Shown here one piece after another: positions 26,972-36,455 of a DNA stretch of 64,000 nt; position 1 is the stretch's first letter, and each line of letters begins with the position of its first letter. The DNA is from Aquimonas voraii (GTDB taxonomy: Bacteria; Pseudomonadota; Gammaproteobacteria; Xanthomonadales; Xanthomonadaceae): the NCBI RefSeq assembly GCF_900101825.1, contig NZ_FNAG01000009.1, positions 62,001-126,000 on the forward strand, written 5' to 3'. A program made the translations under genes and the position numbers. Under the pieces are notes generated by a model. That model did not search any database. It was not told the origin of the DNA and was given only the letters and a program-made list of their open reading frames with translations.

Positions 26972-27649
26972 ATGATCGCGCGCACCGCCACTGTTGCCTG
27001 CTTCCTGCTGCTGACTGCCTGCGCTGCCAGCGGCCCCAGCCTGCCGCCGGCCGGCTTCGAGCCCAGCTACCCCTCGAACGCGCAGGCGCCACTGCCTGCG
27101 CCCGGCGCGATCTATCGCGGCGGTGGCACCGGCGGGCTGTCGCTGTTCGCCGACCAGAAGGCGCGCAACGTCGGCGACATCCTCACCGTGCAGCTGGTCG
27201 AGCGCACCCAGGCCAGCGCCACCTCCAGCACCAACACCTCGAAGAACTCGACTGTCGCGGTGCCGGCGCCAACCCTGTTCGGCGCGCCGACCACCATCGG
27301 CGGCCGCACGCTGGACTCCGAGCTGGGCGCTGAAAGTGAATTCGACGGCAGCGGCAACTCCAGCCAGAGCAATCGCCTCGACGGCAGCGTGACCGTGACG
27401 GTGGCCGAGCGCCTGCCCAACGGCTATCTGGTGATCCGCGGGCAGAAGTGGATCCGCATCAACCAGGCCAATGAGCACATCCAGATCCAGGGCATCGTGC
27501 GCCCGGCCGACATCGGTCCCGACAACACCATCCTGTCCTCGCGCGTGGCGGACGCGCAGATCGCCTATCGCGGTCGCGGCAGCCTGGCCCAGGCCAACGC
27601 CCAGGGCTGGCTGACGCGCTTCTTCCAGTCCGCCGCTTTCCCGATGTGA
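26972..27649 (+). CDS. flgH: Flagellar L-ring lipoprotein FlgH
   Basis: An outer-membrane lipoprotein of 225 residues. The lipobox LTAC puts the lipidated Cys at residue 17. Typical segments are [23 protein letters not shown], the [24 protein letters not shown] strand and [31 protein letters not shown] 26972 is chosen; GTG at 26960, overlapping the flgG stop, is possible and adds four residues. Confidence 0.96.
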   Translation: MIARTATVACFLLLTACAASGPSLPPAGFEPSYPSNAQAPLPAPGAIYRGGGTGGLSLFADQKARNVGDILTVQLVERTQASATSSTNTSKNSTVAVPAPTLFGAPTTIGGRTLDSELGAESEFDGSGNSSQSNRLDGSVTVTVAERLPNGYLVIRGQKWIRINQANEHIQIQGIVRPADIGPDNTILSSRVADAQIAYRGRGSLAQANAQGWLTRFFQSAAFPM

Positions 27650-27657
27650 GGTGCCCC

Positions 27658-28764
27658 ATGCGCCGCCTGATTTCCGCTGCCTTCATCGGCCTGCTGCTGG
27701 CGACGACGCCGGCCGCTGCCGAGCGCGTCAAGGACATCGCCCGCGTCAATGGCGTGCGCAGCAACCCGCTGATCGGCTATGGCCTGGTGGTGGGCCTGAA
27801 CGGCACCGGCGACCAGACCTCGCAGGCGCCGTTTACGGTGCAGAGCCTGAAGACCATGCTCAACGAGCTGGGCGTGACCATTCCGCCCGGCGTCAACCCG
27901 CAGCTCAAGAACGTCGCGGCGGTGGCGATCCACGCCGAACTGCCGCCCTTCGCCAAGCCAGGGCAGACCATCGACATCACCGTTTCATCGCTCGGCAATG
28001 CCGGCAGTCTGCGCGGCGGCTCCTTGCTGATGACGCCGCTGAAGGGTGCCGACGGCGAGGTGTATGCCATCGCCCAGGGCAACTTGGTCGTCGGTGGCTT
28101 TGGCGCACAAGGCGCGGACGGCTCGCGCATTTCGGTGAACGTGCCGAGCGCCGGGCGTATTCCCAACGGTGCGATCGTCGAGCGCGCGGTGCCGGATGGG
28201 ATGAGCGTGAACGGTGAGGAACTGGTGCTGGATCTGCATCGCGCTGACTTCACCACGGTTCAACGCCTGGTCGAGACGGTGAACCGGGTCTACGGGCCGG
28301 AAACGGCGCGCGCCGTCGATGGCGGCAGCGTGGCGGTGCGTGCGCCTTTCGACGTGTCGGCGCGGGTCGGCTTCATGGCGCAGCTCGAGAACCTGGAACT
28401 CACGCCCGGCGACGCACCTGCGAAGGTCGTGGTCAATGCGCGCACCGGCACCATCGTGATCGGTGCCGGCGTGCGGGTCATGCCCGCGGCGGTGGCGCAT
28501 GGCTCGCTCACCGTGAGCATTGCCGAGCGTGTCGAAGTCAGCCAGCCCAATCCGCTGGCCGAGGGCGAGACCGTGGCCGCACCCGCCAGCAACGTGCAGG
28601 TCGAGCAGAAGGAGAGTCGCATGGTGCTGATGGAAGGCGGCACCTCGCTGGAAGAGATCGTGCGCGCGGTCAACGAGGTCGGCGCCGCGCCGGGCGATCT
28701 GATCGCCATCCTCGAAGCCCTGAAGCAGGCCGGCGCGCTGCGCGCCGAGCTGGAGATCATCTGA
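27658..28764 (+). CDS. flgI: Flagellar P-ring protein FlgI
   Basis: A 368-residue periplasmic ring protein with a signal peptide ending in [37 protein letters not shown] is the family's N-terminal signature. The C-terminus [31 protein letters not shown] is also conserved. Its chaperone FlgA is encoded at 20594. ATG 27658 is preferred over the frame-extended 27646 codon. Confidence 0.97.
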   Translation: MRRLISAAFIGLLLATTPAAAERVKDIARVNGVRSNPLIGYGLVVGLNGTGDQTSQAPFTVQSLKTMLNELGVTIPPGVNPQLKNVAAVAIHAELPPFAKPGQTIDITVSSLGNAGSLRGGSLLMTPLKGADGEVYAIAQGNLVVGGFGAQGADGSRISVNVPSAGRIPNGAIVERAVPDGMSVNGEELVLDLHRADFTTVQRLVETVNRVYGPETARAVDGGSVAVRAPFDVSARVGFMAQLENLELTPGDAPAKVVVNARTGTIVIGAGVRVMPAAVAHGSLTVSIAERVEVSQPNPLAEGETVAAPASNVQVEQKESRMVLMEGGTSLEEIVRAVNEVGAAPGDLIAILEALKQAGALRAELEII

Positions 28765-28770
28765 GGCTCG

Positions 28771-29907
28771 ATGGCGATGGACACGCGCATTCCCGATCTG
28801 GCGCTGATGAACCGGCTGGCGACCACCGCGCCCGCCGCGCCCAAAGCTGGCGACAAGCTGGCCGACACCGCGCGCCAGTTCGAGGCCCTGTTCGTCGAGC
28901 AGATGCTGAAGACGATGCGCGAGTCCTCGCTGGGTGAGGGCGATGCGCTGTTCCCGGGCCAGTCGGGTCTGTTCCGCGAAATGCACGACCGCGAGGTGGT
29001 GAAGAGCGCGAGCCAGGGCGCGGGCTTCGGACTTGCGCCGTTGATCGAGCGCTCGCTGCGCCAGCAGCAGGCGGCGCTGGAGGGCCGCAGCGCCGAGGAT
29101 GCCCCGGCGCTGCATGTGGCTCAGCCGGGCCGCGCCTATTCGCTCGACGGCTATGCCCGGCTGCTGCCGGCGCAGCGGGTCGATCGAGAGGCCGCCCTGC
29201 GCCAGGTCGGCGGCCGCGCCGAGGGCGCCGCCATGCCCGCGCCGCGGGTCGATGCTGGGCAGCCCCCGTCGACGCGCGAATCGCGTGCGCCGGAGCGTCC
29301 GGCCACCGCCAAGCCGCCCGGCGTGGCGGCCCTCGGCAGCGGCAAGTCGACGCCGGAGCAATTCGTCGAGCGCATCTGGCCCTACGCCCAGCGTGCGGCC
29401 CAAGCGCTGGGCGTGGATCCGCGCATGCTGGTCGCCCAGGCCGCGCTCGAAACCGGCTGGGGCCGCCATGTGCCCGCTGCGCGCGACGGCGAGGCCGGGC
29501 ACAACCTGTTTGGCATCAAGGCGGGCCGCGGCTGGAGCGGCGAGCGCGCCGCGCACCTGACCCAGGAGTTCCGCGACGGCCGCATGCAGACGGAGCGCGC
29601 CGAGTTCCGCACCTACGACAGCATCGAGCAGAGCTTCAGCGATTACGTGGCCCTGCTGCGCGGCAGTCCGCGCTACGCGCCCGCCCTGGCCGCGGCCGCC
29701 GACAGCCGCGCCTATGCCTCCGCCCTGCAGCGTGCCGGCTATGCCACCGACCCGCAGTACGCCCAGAAGCTCACCGCCATCGCCCACGGCCCGCGCCTGA
29801 ATCGCGCACTGGAAGCCCTGGCCGCCAATGCGCCCGCCCGCGGCGCGCCGATGCTGGCGCAGAACCTGCAGGGCGAGCCTGACCCGGCGCTCGGCTTGCG
29901 TGGCTGA
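28771..29907 (+). CDS. flgJ: Flagellar rod-cap and peptidoglycan hydrolase FlgJ
   Basis: A 378-residue two-domain FlgJ. The N-terminal rod-cap domain (about 28-100) reads ARQFEALFVEQMLKTMRESS. After a Pro/Ala-rich linker comes a glucosaminidase domain (about 195-340) with the catalytic region AQAALETGWG, then HNLFGIKA and FRTYDSIEQSFSDYVALL. It caps the rod and opens a hole in the cell wall. It ends the sigma54 operon, 66 bases before flgK. Confidence 0.96.
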   Translation: MAMDTRIPDLALMNRLATTAPAAPKAGDKLADTARQFEALFVEQMLKTMRESSLGEGDALFPGQSGLFREMHDREVVKSASQGAGFGLAPLIERSLRQQQAALEGRSAEDAPALHVAQPGRAYSLDGYARLLPAQRVDREAALRQVGGRAEGAAMPAPRVDAGQPPSTRESRAPERPATAKPPGVAALGSGKSTPEQFVERIWPYAQRAAQALGVDPRMLVAQAALETGWGRHVPAARDGEAGHNLFGIKAGRGWSGERAAHLTQEFRDGRMQTERAEFRTYDSIEQSFSDYVALLRGSPRYAPALAAAADSRAYASALQRAGYATDPQYAQKLTAIAHGPRLNRALEALAANAPARGAPMLAQNLQGEPDPALGLRG

Positions 29908-29928
29908 ACGCAGGCGGCGCGACCGCCC

Positions 29929-29955
29929 TCAAGTCCGGCGCGTCCTGGCCGCTAA
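29929..29955 (+). promoter_or_regulatory. Sigma28 (FliA) promoter of flgK-flgL
   Basis: TCAAGTCC (29929-29936), 11-base spacer, GCCGCTAA (29948-29955). Compared with TAAAGTTT-N11-GCCGATAA the spacing is exact and the -10 box differs at one base. It is 18 bases before the flgK ATG, so the leader would be very short. Confidence 0.78.
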
Positions 29956-29973
29956 GCCGGAAGAGGTGATCCC

Positions 29974-31863
29974 ATGTCCGATCCGTTTTCGATAGGCACG
30001 TCCGCCCTGCTGGCTTTCCAGCGTGCCATGGCCACGGCCAGCAACAACGTCGCCAATGCGTCGACGCCGGGCTATACCCGCCAGCGTGTCGAGTTCTCTT
30101 CACGGGTCGGCCAGGGCCAGGGCTTCGGCTTCCTCGGCGCCGGCGTGCAGATCAGTGGCGTCAACCGCATGCTGAACAGCTTCCTGATCTCCCGCCTCGA
30201 CGCCAGCGCCTCCGAGCTCGGTCGGCTGCAGGTGCTGTCGGGGCTGGCGACCCGCGTCGACCGCGTGGTCAGCGAGTCGGGCACCTCGCTGTCGCGGCCG
30301 ATCTCCGATTTCTTCGATTCCGCGCAAGGGGTGGCCACCGAGCCGACCTCGGCGGCGGCGCGGCAGTCCATGCTGGACGGCGGCGAGAACGCCGCGGCGC
30401 GCTTCCGTGCCCAGGCCAACCAGCTGAACCAGCTGGATCTCGAAACCGGCCAGCGCATCGGCAACACCGTCACCGAGGTCAACAGCCTCACCGCGCAGAT
30501 CGCCCGCCTGAACCGCGACATCGTGCGCGCCCGCGGCGAGTTCAACCAGCCGCCCAACGACCTGCTCGACCAGCGCGACCAGGCGGTGCGCGAACTTTCC
30601 GCCAAGATCGGGGTGATCACCTTCGAGCAGGACGACGGCGCGATGAACGTGCAGACGGCCTCGGGCGCCAGCCTCGTGCTCGGCAACAGTTCGCAGACCA
30701 TCAGCGTGACCCGCGATCCCTTCCGCCTCGACCGCCAGCAGCTCAGCATCACCAGCGCGCTCGGCGAGAACAGCCTGCCCACCGCGGGCCTGGGGGGCGA
30801 GCTGGCGGGCCTGTTCAACTTCCGCAACCAGGTCATCGACCCCGCGATGGCCCAGCTCGGGCGCATGGCGATCGGCCTCACCGAATCCTTCAACGCGCAG
30901 CAGCGCGCGGGCGTCGACTTCAACGGCAACCTCGGCACCGATTTCTTCCGGCCGATCGCGCCCACCGTGCTGCCCTCGACCAACAATGCGGGCACCGCCA
31001 ACTTCACGGCGAACATCAGCGATGTCGGCGCAATGACCGGCCGCGACATCGTGCTGCGCTGGGATGGCGCCAACTGGCAGGCGCGGCTGGCCTCGACCGG
31101 TGCCGCGCTGCCAATGACCGGCAGCGGTACCGCCGCCGATCCCTTCATCGTTGAAGGCGTGAGCCTCGAAGTCACGGGCACGCCGGCGGTGGGTGACGAC
31201 ATCCAGGTGCGCACGGCCTCGGATGCCGCGCGCCAGATGGCCATGGCGATGACCGACCCCAACCGCATCGCGGCCGCCCTGCCGGTGCGCGCCAGCGCCT
31301 CGCTGGGCAATGCCGGCAACGGCATCCTCGGCCCGCTGCGCATCACCGATGCGGGCAACCCCAACCTGCAGGCGCCGGTGCTCATCGAGTTCACCGCGCC
31401 CGGCGTGTATTCGATCAACGGCGCCGGCGCCTTCCCCTACACCCCAGGCGACACCATCGCGGTCAACGGCTGGGAGGTCACCCTCGACGGTACGCCGGCG
31501 CCCGGCGACCAATTCAACTTCGGGCCGATGGGCGCGCGCTCCGGCGACAACGGCAATGCGCGCTTGCTGGCGAACGTCGGCAACGTCGGCCTGTTCAACG
31601 GCGGCAACCAGAACCTGACCGCCGCGCTGAGCGAGATGACCTCGCAGTTCGGCGGTGCCGCGCGCCAGGCCGAGTTCACGCTCGGCGCGCAGCAGGCCAT
31701 CGACAACCAGCTGCAGACCGAGCGCGATGCGGTGTCCGGCGTCAACCTTGACGAAGAGGCCGCCAATCTCCTGAAGTTCCAGCAGTCCTACCAGGCGGCG
31801 GCGCAGATCATCAGCATCGCCAATGCAGCGTTCGACTCGCTGCTTGCGGCCGTGAGGCGATAG
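29974..31863 (+). CDS. flgK: Flagellar hook-associated protein 1 (FlgK)
   Basis: A 629-residue hook-filament junction protein. The N-terminus has the rod/hook helix (ATASNNVANASTPGYTRQRVEF). The C-terminus has VSGVNLDEEAANLLKFQQSYQAAAQIISIANAAFDSLLAAV. It is exported with the help of FlgN. Length is above the E. coli protein (547) but usual for environmental gammaproteobacteria with larger outer domains. Confidence 0.97.
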   Translation: MSDPFSIGTSALLAFQRAMATASNNVANASTPGYTRQRVEFSSRVGQGQGFGFLGAGVQISGVNRMLNSFLISRLDASASELGRLQVLSGLATRVDRVVSESGTSLSRPISDFFDSAQGVATEPTSAAARQSMLDGGENAAARFRAQANQLNQLDLETGQRIGNTVTEVNSLTAQIARLNRDIVRARGEFNQPPNDLLDQRDQAVRELSAKIGVITFEQDDGAMNVQTASGASLVLGNSSQTISVTRDPFRLDRQQLSITSALGENSLPTAGLGGELAGLFNFRNQVIDPAMAQLGRMAIGLTESFNAQQRAGVDFNGNLGTDFFRPIAPTVLPSTNNAGTANFTANISDVGAMTGRDIVLRWDGANWQARLASTGAALPMTGSGTAADPFIVEGVSLEVTGTPAVGDDIQVRTASDAARQMAMAMTDPNRIAAALPVRASASLGNAGNGILGPLRITDAGNPNLQAPVLIEFTAPGVYSINGAGAFPYTPGDTIAVNGWEVTLDGTPAPGDQFNFGPMGARSGDNGNARLLANVGNVGLFNGGNQNLTAALSEMTSQFGGAARQAEFTLGAQQAIDNQLQTERDAVSGVNLDEEAANLLKFQQSYQAAAQIISIANAAFDSLLAAVRR

Positions 31864-31865
31864 CC

Positions 31866-33062
31866 ATGCGCATCTCCACCAACCTGCAGTTCACCCAGAG
31901 CCTGAACGCCCTGCTGGCGCGGCAGGCGGAATCCTTCAAGACCCAGCTGCAGCTTTCGACCGGGCAGAAGATCAACACCGCCGCGCAGGACCCTGTCGGC
32001 GCCGGCTCGATCGTCCAGCTCGACCGCGCACGCGCCGAGCTGGAGCGCTTCGGCGCCAATTCCAACGTGCTGGCAAATCGCCTCAACCTGGCGGAGGTGG
32101 CACTCACCTCCACTGGCGACCGCCTGCTGCGCGTGCGCGAGCTGGCTGTGCAGGGTTTCAACGGCACCCAGAACGCGGAGTCGCGCGCGGCCATCGCCGA
32201 CGAGTTGGAGCAGCAGCTGGAGGCCCTGTTCGCGCTCGCCAACAGCGACGATGGCAGCGGCCGCTACCTGTTCGCCGGCAGCCAGGGCTCGGCCATTCCG
32301 TTCACGCCCGGCCCGGGCGGCGTGATCTACGCCGGCGACCAGGTGCAGCGGCGCGTGGATGTGTCGCCTTCGCTGTCGGTGGCCGACGTGGCGCCTGGCA
32401 GCGAGATCTTCCTGCGCGTGCCCACCGGCAACGGCACCTTCGCAGCCAGGCCGGACCCCGCCAATGCCGGCACCCTGGTGCTGGATTCGGCGGGCCTGTC
32501 GGGCAGCACGCCCTGGGCGCCGGACAACTACCGCATCGTCTTTGATGGCGCGGGTGGCTACAGCGTCGAGGACGGCGCCGCCACGGTCATCGCCACGGGC
32601 ACCTACACTCCGGGCGAGGCCATCCAGTTTGGCGGTGCGCAGCTGCGCTTCAGCGGAGTGCCGGCAGCCGGCGACAGCTTCACGGTGCAGCCCTCGCCGC
32701 GGCAGGACATGTTCGCCACCGTGCAGGGCGTGATCGATGCGCTGCGCCTGCCCTCGTCGACGCCGCAGGAGCGCGCCGCGCAGCAGAACGCCTTCTTCGC
32801 CAGTCTCGAGGACCTGGCCGTGGCCCAGGACCAGATCATCGACGCCCGCAGCAAGATCGGCGCCGGTCTGAACACGCTAGACCGCACCACCGAGGAGCGC
32901 GCCTCGCAGGTGCTGAGTCTGTCGACCACGCTGTCCGAGATCCGCGATGTGAACTATGCCGAGGCCGCCAGCCGGCTCAGCCAGCAGCTGCTGATGCTGG
33001 AGGCGGCGCAGGCCACCTTCACCAAGGTGCAGGGCAACTCGCTGTTCAACTACATCCGCTGA
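31866..33062 (+). CDS. flgL: Flagellar hook-associated protein 3 (FlgL)
   Basis: A 398-residue junction protein, flagellin-like at both ends: MRISTNLQFTQSLNALLARQAE at the N-terminus and VNYAEAASRLSQQLLMLEAAQATFTKVQGNSLFNYIR at the C-terminus. It lies two bases after flgK and is read from the same sigma28 promoter. It ends the flagellar block; the following gene is convergent. A short GGCGC-TT-GCGCC hairpin at about 33113-33124 may serve as terminator. Confidence 0.97.
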   Translation: MRISTNLQFTQSLNALLARQAESFKTQLQLSTGQKINTAAQDPVGAGSIVQLDRARAELERFGANSNVLANRLNLAEVALTSTGDRLLRVRELAVQGFNGTQNAESRAAIADELEQQLEALFALANSDDGSGRYLFAGSQGSAIPFTPGPGGVIYAGDQVQRRVDVSPSLSVADVAPGSEIFLRVPTGNGTFAARPDPANAGTLVLDSAGLSGSTPWAPDNYRIVFDGAGGYSVEDGAATVIATGTYTPGEAIQFGGAQLRFSGVPAAGDSFTVQPSPRQDMFATVQGVIDALRLPSSTPQERAAQQNAFFASLEDLAVAQDQIIDARSKIGAGLNTLDRTTEERASQVLSLSTTLSEIRDVNYAEAASRLSQQLLMLEAAQATFTKVQGNSLFNYIR

Positions 33063-33144
33063 AGCGGAGCGCGCGCCGCGACGGCGCTGCATCGTGTCCG
33101 GCGGCCGCGGGTGGCGCTTGCGCCGATCCGCGGCTCGGGGTGGA

Positions 33145-36018
33145 TCAGCTGGTCGACTCGCGCGCCGCGCGCTCGTCGTACTGGCGATAGGCATCGCGCA
33201 CCTGCTCGCGCAGGTCCTCGTCGTCCCAAGGCTTGGTCAGGAACTTGTAGATCGCGCCGCGGTTGATCGCGTCGGTCAGGGTGGCGAGGTCGGTGTAGCC
33301 CGACAGCACGATGCGCATGGTGTCGGGGTACATCTCCTTCACCCGCGACAGGAACTGGGTGCCGCTGATGCCGGGCATGCGCTGGTCGGACACGATCACC
33401 TGCACACGGTTCTTGGCCAAGAGCTCGAAGCCCTCGGTGGCATTGGTCGCGGTGTGGATCACATAGCCGTCGCGGCGCAGCACGCGCACCAGCGCACGCA
33501 AGACGTTCTCCTCATCATCAACCAGCAGCAGGCCGCGCTCGGGTCGGGCCAGGCTCATCACCATCGGCGCCACGTAGCGCTTGGCGAGCAGCGCCGTGGC
33601 TTCGTCGACCGGCAGTGGAGGGCTGAACAGGAAGCCCTGGAATTCGTCGCAGTGGTTGCGCAGCAGGTAGCCGAACTGGGCCTCGGTCTCGACGCCTTCG
33701 GCGATCACCTTCAGATGCAGCTCGTGGCCCATGGCGGTGATGGCGCGCGCGATCGCCGCCTCGCTGCCGGCCAGCGCGACGTCGCGCACGAAGCTCTGGT
33801 CGATCTTCAGGCGATCGACCGGGAAGCGCTTGAGCTGGCTGAGGCAGCTGTAGCCCAGGCCGAAGTCGTCCAGCGCCAGCTGCACGCCCAGCGCCTTCAG
33901 CTTGGACAGCACGTCGAGCGAGCGCGCCAGATTCTCGACGATGGCCGACTCGGTGGTTTCCAGTTCGAGCATGTGCGCTGGCAGGCCCGAACGCTCCAGC
34001 GCTTCTCGCACTTCATCGACGAAGCTGATGCGGTGCAGCTGCAGGGCGCTGACATTGACGCCGATGCGCAGCTCGGTGTGGCCCATGTCCAGCCAGCGCC
34101 GGCCCTGCTGGCAGGCTTCGTGCAGCACCCAGCGCCCGAGGTCGACGATGCTGCCGAGCTCCTCCGCCACCTGGATGAAGCGCAGCGGCTCGATGAGTCC
34201 GCGGTCCACGGTGCGCCAGCGCACCAGCGCCTCCATGCCGGTGATGCGGCCGTCACTGCCGTTGACCTGCGGTTGGAAGTAGAGGAGGAACTCGTTGGCG
34301 AGGATGGCGCTTTTCAGGCGGCTGCCGAGTGCCAGGCGTTCGCGCAGCTCCTCGGCATGCGAGGCCGAGGACGCCAGCACCGAGTTGCGGCCGCCGCGTT
34401 TGGAGCGGTACATGGCCGACTCCGAGCACTGGAACAGCTCGACCGGGTCGCGGGCGTTGTCCGGATGCACGGCCACGCCGATGGTGCCGGACAGGAACAG
34501 CTGCGAGCCCGCCACCGGCACGGGCACCTCCAGGGTCTCGCGGATCTGCTCGGCGATGGCCAGCGGCTCGCACTCGCCGCGACGAAAGCGCAGGGCCAGC
34601 ACGAACTCGTCGGAGGTGAGTCGCCAGAGCTTGCCGGCGGCGCCGGTGACGTAGCGGATGCGCGAAGCCAAGAGCCTCAGCACTTCGTCGCCGCCGCGGT
34701 AGCCGACGCTCTCGTTGACCGACTGGAAGCGGTCGATATCGATGCACCACAGCGCGACCTGCTCGTCGGCGGCGGCGGCCTCCTCGAACAGCGGCCGCAG
34801 CGCGTCCTCGGGGTCGATGAAGCGCGGCAGGCCGGTGACCTGGTCGTGGCGGGCGAGGTAGGCGAGTTCGGCCTCGTGGCGACGGCGGTCGGTGAGGTCG
34901 GTCGAGACCCCGATGTAGTGCGTCACCTGGCCGTCGGCATCGCGCACCGGGGCCAGGGTGAGCTGGTTCCAGAACAGGCTGCCGTCGCGTCGGTAGTTGC
35001 GCAGCACCACTTCGCATTCGCCCTGCTTGACCAGGGTCTCGCGTACGGTGCGCAGGGCTTCCTGGTCGCGGTCTTCGCCCTGCATGAAGCGGCAGTTGCG
35101 GCCGAGGATGTCGGCCGCTTCGTAGCCGGTCATGCGCACGAAGGCGGGGTTCACGTAGACGGTCGGCAGGTCGGGTGCGCGCGCATCGGCGATCAGCATG
35201 CCGCTCTTGCTCGACTCGAAGGCCCGTGCCAGCAGGCGCGCCTCGGCCTCGGCCGCGCGCTTGGCGGTGACGTCGTTGATCAGCACCAGTCGCGCCGGAC
35301 GGTCCTCGAAGCGGATGTCGTGGGCGGTGATCTCGACCCAGATGATGCTGCCGTCACGGCGGATGTGGCGGACGGGGCCGCGCCGGTAGGGGCCGGGCAG
35401 GCTCGCGCGCACGCCCGCCAGAAAGGCGGGCACGTCCTCGGCGGGGCGCAGGTGGGTGGAGTCCATCCGCGCGAACTCCTCGCGCGAGTAGCCGTAGTGG
35501 TCAACCGTGGCCTGGTTGACCGCGAGAAAGGCAAGGGTCTCGTTGTCACAGACCCACATCGGCATGGGATTCGACTCGAACAGCAGGCGATAGCGCGCCT
35601 CGCTGGCCTCGATCAGGCGCACATCCTCGGCGCGGTCAAGCGCGTAGCGCACCGTGCGGCCCAGCCGCTCGGCATCCAGCCCGCCCTTGACCAGATAGTC
35701 GGCGGCGCCGGCCTCCATGGCGCGCAGGTCGACCTCGCGGCTGCCCTGGCCGGTCAGCAGGATCACCGGCACACGCGAATCCGAACGCGCGACCTGCTCG
35801 ATGAAGGCAATACCGCTGTCGGGGCCGATGCGATAGTCGACCAGGCAGATGTCGAAGCGCGACTCGCCGAGCAGGCGGAAGCCCTGCTCCAGGCTGCCCG
35901 CAGCCACCACCTCGGCACGGAAGTCGACGACTTCGTCGAACATCGCGCGGGCCAGGTAGACGTCGTCCTCGTCGTCGTCGATCAGCAGTACGCGGATTCG
36001 AGGAACCTCTCGTACCAT
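33145..36018 (-). CDS. REC-PAS-LOV-GGDEF(degenerate)-EAL-REC signalling protein
   Basis: A 957-residue soluble protein. Domain order: receiver 1 (residues 8-125, Asp61); PAS (135-255); LOV (265-378) with the flavin-adduct cysteine Cys309 in GRNCRFMQG, NYRRDG and FWN; GGDEF (385-550), where the signature is TSDEF at 468-472 and so probably cyclase-dead; EAL (560-815) with Glu596, Asn655, Asp717-Asp718, Lys738 and Glu774 in place; and receiver 2 (828-945, Asp878, Lys929). The family role would be blue-light- and phosphorylation-controlled hydrolysis of c-di-GMP. One oddity is that the LOV Gln that senses flavin (FIGVQ) is replaced by Ser372 (YIGVS). It overlaps the upstream receiver gene and is third in an operon with the giant kinase. 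Confidence 0.93.
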   Translation of the reverse strand: MVREVPRIRVLLIDDDEDDVYLARAMFDEVVDFRAEVVAAGSLEQGFRLLGESRFDICLVDYRIGPDSGIAFIEQVARSDSRVPVILLTGQGSREVDLRAMEAGAADYLVKGGLDAERLGRTVRYALDRAEDVRLIEASEARYRLLFESNPMPMWVCDNETLAFLAVNQATVDHYGYSREEFARMDSTHLRPAEDVPAFLAGVRASLPGPYRRGPVRHIRRDGSIIWVEITAHDIRFEDRPARLVLINDVTAKRAAEAEARLLARAFESSKSGMLIADARAPDLPTVYVNPAFVRMTGYEAADILGRNCRFMQGEDRDQEALRTVRETLVKQGECEVVLRNYRRDGSLFWNQLTLAPVRDADGQVTHYIGVSTDLTDRRRHEAELAYLARHDQVTGLPRFIDPEDALRPLFEEAAAADEQVALWCIDIDRFQSVNESVGYRGGDEVLRLLASRIRYVTGAAGKLWRLTSDEFVLALRFRRGECEPLAIAEQIRETLEVPVPVAGSQLFLSGTIGVAVHPDNARDPVELFQCSESAMYRSKRGGRNSVLASSASHAEELRERLALGSRLKSAILANEFLLYFQPQVNGSDGRITGMEALVRWRTVDRGLIEPLRFIQVAEELGSIVDLGRWVLHEACQQGRRWLDMGHTELRIGVNVSALQLHRISFVDEVREALERSGLPAHMLELETTESAIVENLARSLDVLSKLKALGVQLALDDFGLGYSCLSQLKRFPVDRLKIDQSFVRDVALAGSEAAIARAITAMGHELHLKVIAEGVETEAQFGYLLRNHCDEFQGFLFSPPLPVDEATALLAKRYVAPMVMSLARPERGLLLVDDEENVLRALVRVLRRDGYVIHTATNATEGFELLAKNRVQVIVSDQRMPGISGTQFLSRVKEMYPDTMRIVLSGYTDLATLTDAINRGAIYKFLTKPWDDEDLREQVRDAYRQYDERAARESTS

Positions 36019-36455
36019 CAGCGGGCGCCTCCGGTCGAGGGCGGCTGCAGCCAGCGCCTTGCGATCAGCCCGACCATGTCGAGCAGGGCGCCGTATTCGG
36101 CCGGTTTGACGAAATAGGCATCGCAGCCGGCGCGGCGGGCGCGGCTGCAGTCGTCTTCGGCCGCCGAGGTCGACATCACCACCACCGGGACCCGTGCCAG
36201 CACCGGATCGGCGCGCAGGCGGTCCAGGGTTTCGCGGCCGTCCATGCGCGGCATGTTGAGGTCGAGCAGGATCAGCCGCGGCGGCACGCCGGCTCCGCCG
36301 CCGCCCAGCGCGCGCAGCAGGCTTTCACCGTCGCCGTGGAACTCCAGCCGGCAGTCGATGCCGCACTGCTCGAAGGCGTCCGCCAGCAGGCGCTGGTCAT
36401 CGCCGTCGTCTTCTGCGACCAGGATCCAGCAGGGTGGGGCGGGGGGCTTGGACAT
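36018..36455 (-). CDS. Single-domain response regulator (Rcp1-like)
   Basis: A 145-residue receiver with no output domain. Acidic pocket AEDDGDD, phospho-acceptor Asp65 in LLDLNMPRMDG, and the ...FVKPAEY lysine are all present. Such small receivers are often encoded after phytochrome-like or HisKA kinases with the SHDLQEPL box. Here the gene overlaps the kinase stop (TAATG) and the LOV gene start, so it likely receives phosphate from that kinase and may pass it on. Confidence 0.92.
   Translation of the reverse strand: MSKPPAPPCWILVAEDDGDDQRLLADAFEQCGIDCRLEFHGDGESLLRALGGGGAGVPPRLILLDLNMPRMDGRETLDRLRADPVLARVPVVVMSTSAAEDDCSRARRAGCDAYFVKPAEYGALLDMVGLIARRWLQPPSTGGAR

Noticed and set aside
33094-36117. 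A 1007-codon open frame on the plus strand opposite the LOV-EAL gene
   Set aside because: It is antisense to a gene with clear domain motifs; long antisense frames are common in high-GC DNA and this one has no domain character.
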